A DNA stretch of 64,000 nt, taken from the NCBI RefSeq assembly GCF_040939455.1, contig NC_134112.1, positions 23,896,501 through 23,960,500 on the forward strand, given 5' to 3'. A program made the translations under genes and the position numbers. Positions 61,280 through 64,000 of the stretch are shown here, in pieces. Within the stretch, counting starts at the first letter, position 1. Every line of letters starts with the position of its first letter. This DNA comes from Microcebus murinus (Eukaryota > Chordata > Mammalia > Primates > Cheirogaleidae). The notes under the pieces were generated by a model. The model was not told where the DNA came from. It saw only the letters and a list, made by a program, of their open reading frames with translations, and made no database searches.

Positions 61280-61432
61280 GTCATCCATTCATTCAGCAAA
61301 TATTAAAGAAGTATCTGACATGTGCCAGAACCAGATGTTCAGAAAATAGTGATGAACAAAACATGCTTGATCCCCGATATTTCAGAATTTCAGTTCTAGT
61401 GGGACATGTAGATTTTAAATTTTTTTAATTAA
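61280..61432 (-). mobile_element. L2 fragment
   Basis: CATCCATTCATTCAGCAAAT, CTGACATGTGCCAGAACCAG, GTGATGAACAAAACATGC, TTCAGTTCTAGTGGGACATG: antisense L2 3' region. Confidence 0.65.
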
Positions 61433-61524
61433 GCATCACACAAAGGAATGTATTGACAATGCTATGAAGGAAAACTGGGGACAAATGTAGACTGGGAAAT
61501 CAGGGAAAAGCTGCAACTCAGACC

Positions 61525-61790
61525 CTTCCCTGAACTCCTCACTCAGCATCTCATGTCTACTGGACATCTCCTCGCCCGTGATGCGCCCAAGACAGCACTC
61601 CTGGTCTCTCTCCCCCGCTACACCTGTTCCACCTGCCACCTTCCCCATCTCAGTGGACGCAACTCCATCCTTCCAGAGCCTCAGGTCAAAAACCTTAACA
61701 TCTTCCCTGCCTTTTCTGCTTACCCTCACATCTAATCCATCGGCAAGTCCTGTTAGTTTTGCCTTCACAATAAGCCAGAATCCAACTCCT
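61525..61790 (+). mobile_element. Probable ancient LINE (L2-type) ORF fragment
   Basis: TGGACATCTCCTCGCCCGTG, CCCATCTCAGTGGACGCAAC, GGTCAAAAACCTTAACATCT and ATCGGCAAGTCCTGTTAG follow a motif series common in old mammalian LINE copies. The 124-codon minus frame opposite (61436-61810) is a shadow. Confidence 0.45.
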
Positions 61791-62425
61791 TCTCGACACC
61801 TCTCCCACAATCATCCCATCTCTTGCCTTGGGTTATTTGTCTTCATATTATGATGTGCTTCTAAAGTGCAGAATTTTGTCTTCCTTATTTTCATTGTGCA
61901 AAATAGAGGTAGCACATGGTATAGGCATAAATTGTCCATCAACAACCAGAAAATCAGAACTTTTTTCTTACGGCATTGAAATATCTAAATACAACCTAGT
62001 ATGTGTGTGTGTGTGTTTACGGGAACTGGTAGTTTTTGTCCTTGTCAGTAAATATTAGCACATTAAAAAAATATTTGTTAAGCCTGCCAGGGTGACAGAT
62101 TATAGTCATATTTATTAATAATTCTTCCTTCTCAAGGTTGAATGTTGGTATTTCCCTTTCAGCATTGCTCTTTTACAAACCCTGGAGACAAATTCAAGGA
62201 CAAATTAAGGTCAATGCCCACAATAGCAAATCATTAGTGAGTGCGACATGTATGTATCTATTTTTAAGGGTAGCCTTATTTCACTGTGTTTTGCTGGTTT
62301 TGTTCATACCTGGTAATATGTGGACCCCCATCTCTGAAGATTTGTTCCAAGTTCTTGTGGGGGTCCATCAGAGGTTTATTTTTAGCACATGCTAAGTAAT
62401 GTCTGGTTATAATCCGCATCACCTT
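61791..62425. other. Anonymous sequence with short (GT)n
   Basis: A GT run of about 16 bases at 62002-62017. No other named repeat or exon. Confidence 0.45.
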
Positions 62426-62437
62426 CAATCTGCCAGT

Positions 62438-62762
62438 CTTTTTTATTTTTTGACAGAGTCTCACTCTGTTGCCTAGGCTAGAGTGCTATGGCGTCAGCGT
62501 AGCTCACAGGAACCTCAACTCCTGGGCTCAAGCGATCCTTCTGCCTCAGCCTCCCAAGTAGCTGGGACTATAAGCATGCGCCACCATGCCTGGCTGATTT
62601 TTTCTATATATTTTTAGTTAGCCAATTAATTTCTTTCTATTTTTAGTAGAGACGGGGTCTCGCTCTTGCACAGTTTAGTCTCGAACTCCTGACCTTGAGC
62701 AATTCTCTCGCCTCAGCCTCCCAGAGTGCTGGAATTACAGGCGTGAGCCACCACGCCCGGCC
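62438..62762 (-). mobile_element. Alu, lemur-type, full length, young-looking
   Basis: TTTTTTATTTTTTGACAGAG, GCTAGAGTGCTATGGCGTCA, TTAGCCAATTAATTTCTTTC, TCTCGCTCTTGCACAG and GTGAGCCACCACGCCCGGC. Flanked by an exact 12-base duplication CAATCTGCCAGT (62426-62437 and 62763-62774). Confidence 0.97.
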
Positions 62763-62794
62763 CAATCTGCCAGTTCTTATAGGGTCCCACTGCT

Positions 62795-63082
62795 ACTTGA
62801 CCTGGGTGCTGCCCCAATATGACTGGCGTCCTTACAAAAAGAAGAGCTTGGAGCCAGATACACAAAGGGAAGACCATTGAAGATACAGATAGGATGGCCA
62901 TCTTCAAGCCAGGTAGAGAGGCCTGGAAGAGATTCTCCCTCACAGCCTTCAGAAGGAACCAGTCCTGCCAGTACTTTGATTTCTCACTTTTAGCCTCCAG
63001 AACTGTGAGAGAATAAATTTCTGTTGTTTAAGCCACCCAGTTCATGCTACCTTGTTATAGCAGCCTCAGGAACCTAATATAC
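62795..63082 (+). mobile_element. MaLR LTR, MLT1-type, 3' portion
   Basis: GTCCTTACAAAAAGAAGAGC, TGGCCATCTTCAAGCCAGG, TTAGCCTCCAGAACTGTGAG, AATAAATTTCTGTTGTTTAA, GCCACCCAGTTCATGC and a terminal CAGGAACCTAATATAC match the MLT1 LTR 3' half. The 5' part is missing. Confidence 0.85.
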
Positions 63083-63414
63083 CTTGCCCTGCCTTGGACC
63101 TCCCTGAAGGCCAGAGCTGTGGCTGCCTTGGGAGTAGAGGGCTGGGGGGCCTCTCTCCCTGACTTGTGGGGGCTACTTTCTGATAGAAGTTACCAGACCC
63201 ATACTGCCATGCAACCCGGTGAATGCACTGGGGCTTTCAGTCATAGCAGCTCTTTGAGTTTTTGTTCACAGTTACTTTCTATTCTCTTCTGAGGATGTAG
63301 ACATGAGCCCAATGGGGCACTGGGCCAGAACCCCTTCCCTTTTCCAACACCAAAAGAATGATCCGGACTTTGTCATGGGGTCAGGCTTGTCCTGACTCCA
63401 TCTTCCCCTAGAAT
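63083..63414. other. Anonymous sequence, no gene seen
   Basis: GC-richer stretch with no repeat or exon recognised. Confidence 0.45.
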
Positions 63415-63732
63415 GAGTATCTCCCTCTCCCTTTCCCTCATCTTCCAGTTAATTAATCCTTGGCCATACTGATCTTACCTCTTCCCTGGCTTTTGATTCT
63501 GGCACAATCATAGGCTGAGCCCCTGTCACCTCTTACCTGGGCAACCACAATAGCCCCCAACTGGGATTTTTGCCTCCAGATTTGCACCCCCTAACCTCCT
63601 CCTGAAATACTAAATTGCAGGGACTTATTGATGTCTCTGCTCACAGTAAGTTTCTCTGTGAGGAGAGGGACTCTCTTTGATTTTGATCATGTATCCCTAC
63701 TACCTGGCACATAATAGATGCTCAGTAAATAG
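63415..63732 (+). mobile_element. L2 3' end, interrupted by the next element
   Basis: TTACCTGGGCAACCACAATA, GCCCCCAACTGGGATTTTTG, then GTGAGGAGAGGGACTCTC, CTACCTGGCACATAATAGAT and GCTCAGTAAATAG. The expected TTTGTTGAATGAATG tail is absent because another sequence begins at a TTAA directly after it. Confidence 0.65.
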
Positions 63733-64000
63733 TTAACCACTTTGGTACCAGCATCGACTATAGTCGATAACCACAGATGAATGTGCACAGCGACTCTAGC
63801 CAACAGCCATGATATGACTTTTCTAATTTTTCATTTGTCAAAATAAAATTGTGAGCATTTAAAAATAATGTAATAAAAACATGTATGTATATGTTACCTA
63901 TTCTGATTTGCATTACAAGTAAAGCTGCCTGTAACGTAAAACAAGCTTTCAGTGCTTTAAAGCTTTCCCCATCACACAAGGACTATGAGTGCCGGCTGTG
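63733..64000 (+). mobile_element. Candidate piggyBac-type element, cut by the window edge
   Basis: The L2 tail is broken exactly at TTAA (63733-63736), the obligate piggyBac target, followed by CCACTTTGGTACCAGC and an 16-base perfect palindrome ATCGACTATAGTCGAT (63753-63768). The rest is AT-rich with no long frame. Non-autonomous piggyBac elements are established in mouse lemurs, and the start resembles them as I recall. The right end is outside the window, so the second TTAA and inverted end cannot be checked. Alternative: an unrelated unique sequence that happens to start at TTAA. Confidence 0.5.
63753..63768. repeat. Perfect 16-base palindrome
   Basis: ATCGACTATAGTCGAT reads the same on both strands. 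It contains two CpGs in a CpG-poor region and lies 17 bases inside the candidate piggyBac end. Confidence 0.95.

Overview
The window is non-coding nuclear DNA from a primate, most likely a strepsirrhine of the lemur group. Nearly all dimeric Alu copies carry the lemur-type form: GAGCAAGAGCGAGACC in the left arm and a middle segment reading GAAATTAATTGGCCAACTAA or a close variant. A young-looking L1 3' end (31331-31475) has a 3' end unlike that of human L1, and I recall it from lemurs. A short hAT transposon (39811-40033) and a probable piggyBac-type element cut by the right edge (from 63733) fit the DNA-transposon activity reported for mouse lemurs (Microcebus), which would make a cheirogaleid plausible. 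The species is an inference. No chromosomal locus or named gene could be recognised.

I found no protein-coding exon, tRNA, rRNA or other RNA gene that I would defend. The longest open frames (about 100-200 codons) lie across repeats, microsatellites or anonymous sequence and resemble no protein I know. The stretch reads as intergenic sequence or the inside of a very large intron.

Layout. 1-16.2 kb is mostly anonymous AT-rich sequence with a MER5A element, short L2/MIR traces, a compound CT/CA microsatellite and small inverted repeats. 16.2-25.9 kb is a MIR-rich belt with one full-length Alu and a CA microsatellite with an attached palindromic segment. 26.7-29.8 kb is one old, broken L1 (ORF2 and 3' end) with an Alu nested in it. 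30.3-36.9 kb holds a MIR split by an Alu, a 145-base L1 insertion with clear target duplications, more MIR and L2, and a solo MaLR (MST-type) LTR. 38-43 kb holds a free Alu monomer, the hAT element, CA repeats and two Alus. 43-54 kb carries many MIRs, a putative ERV-type LTR, an internally deleted L1, a candidate hairpin (52389-52429), an Alu and a 42-base minisatellite. 54-64 kb has five more Alus (one old AluJ-like), an L1M 3' end, an MLT1 LTR, L2 and the edge-truncated piggyBac candidate.

The genes do not work together because none are present. What the window records is a layered history of insertions: ancient MIR/L2/MER5, then L1M and MaLR, then lemur-lineage Alu and L1, and finally cut-and-paste DNA transposons. 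Repeat boundaries are by eye and carry an error of roughly 5-30 bases unless a target-site duplication is quoted.
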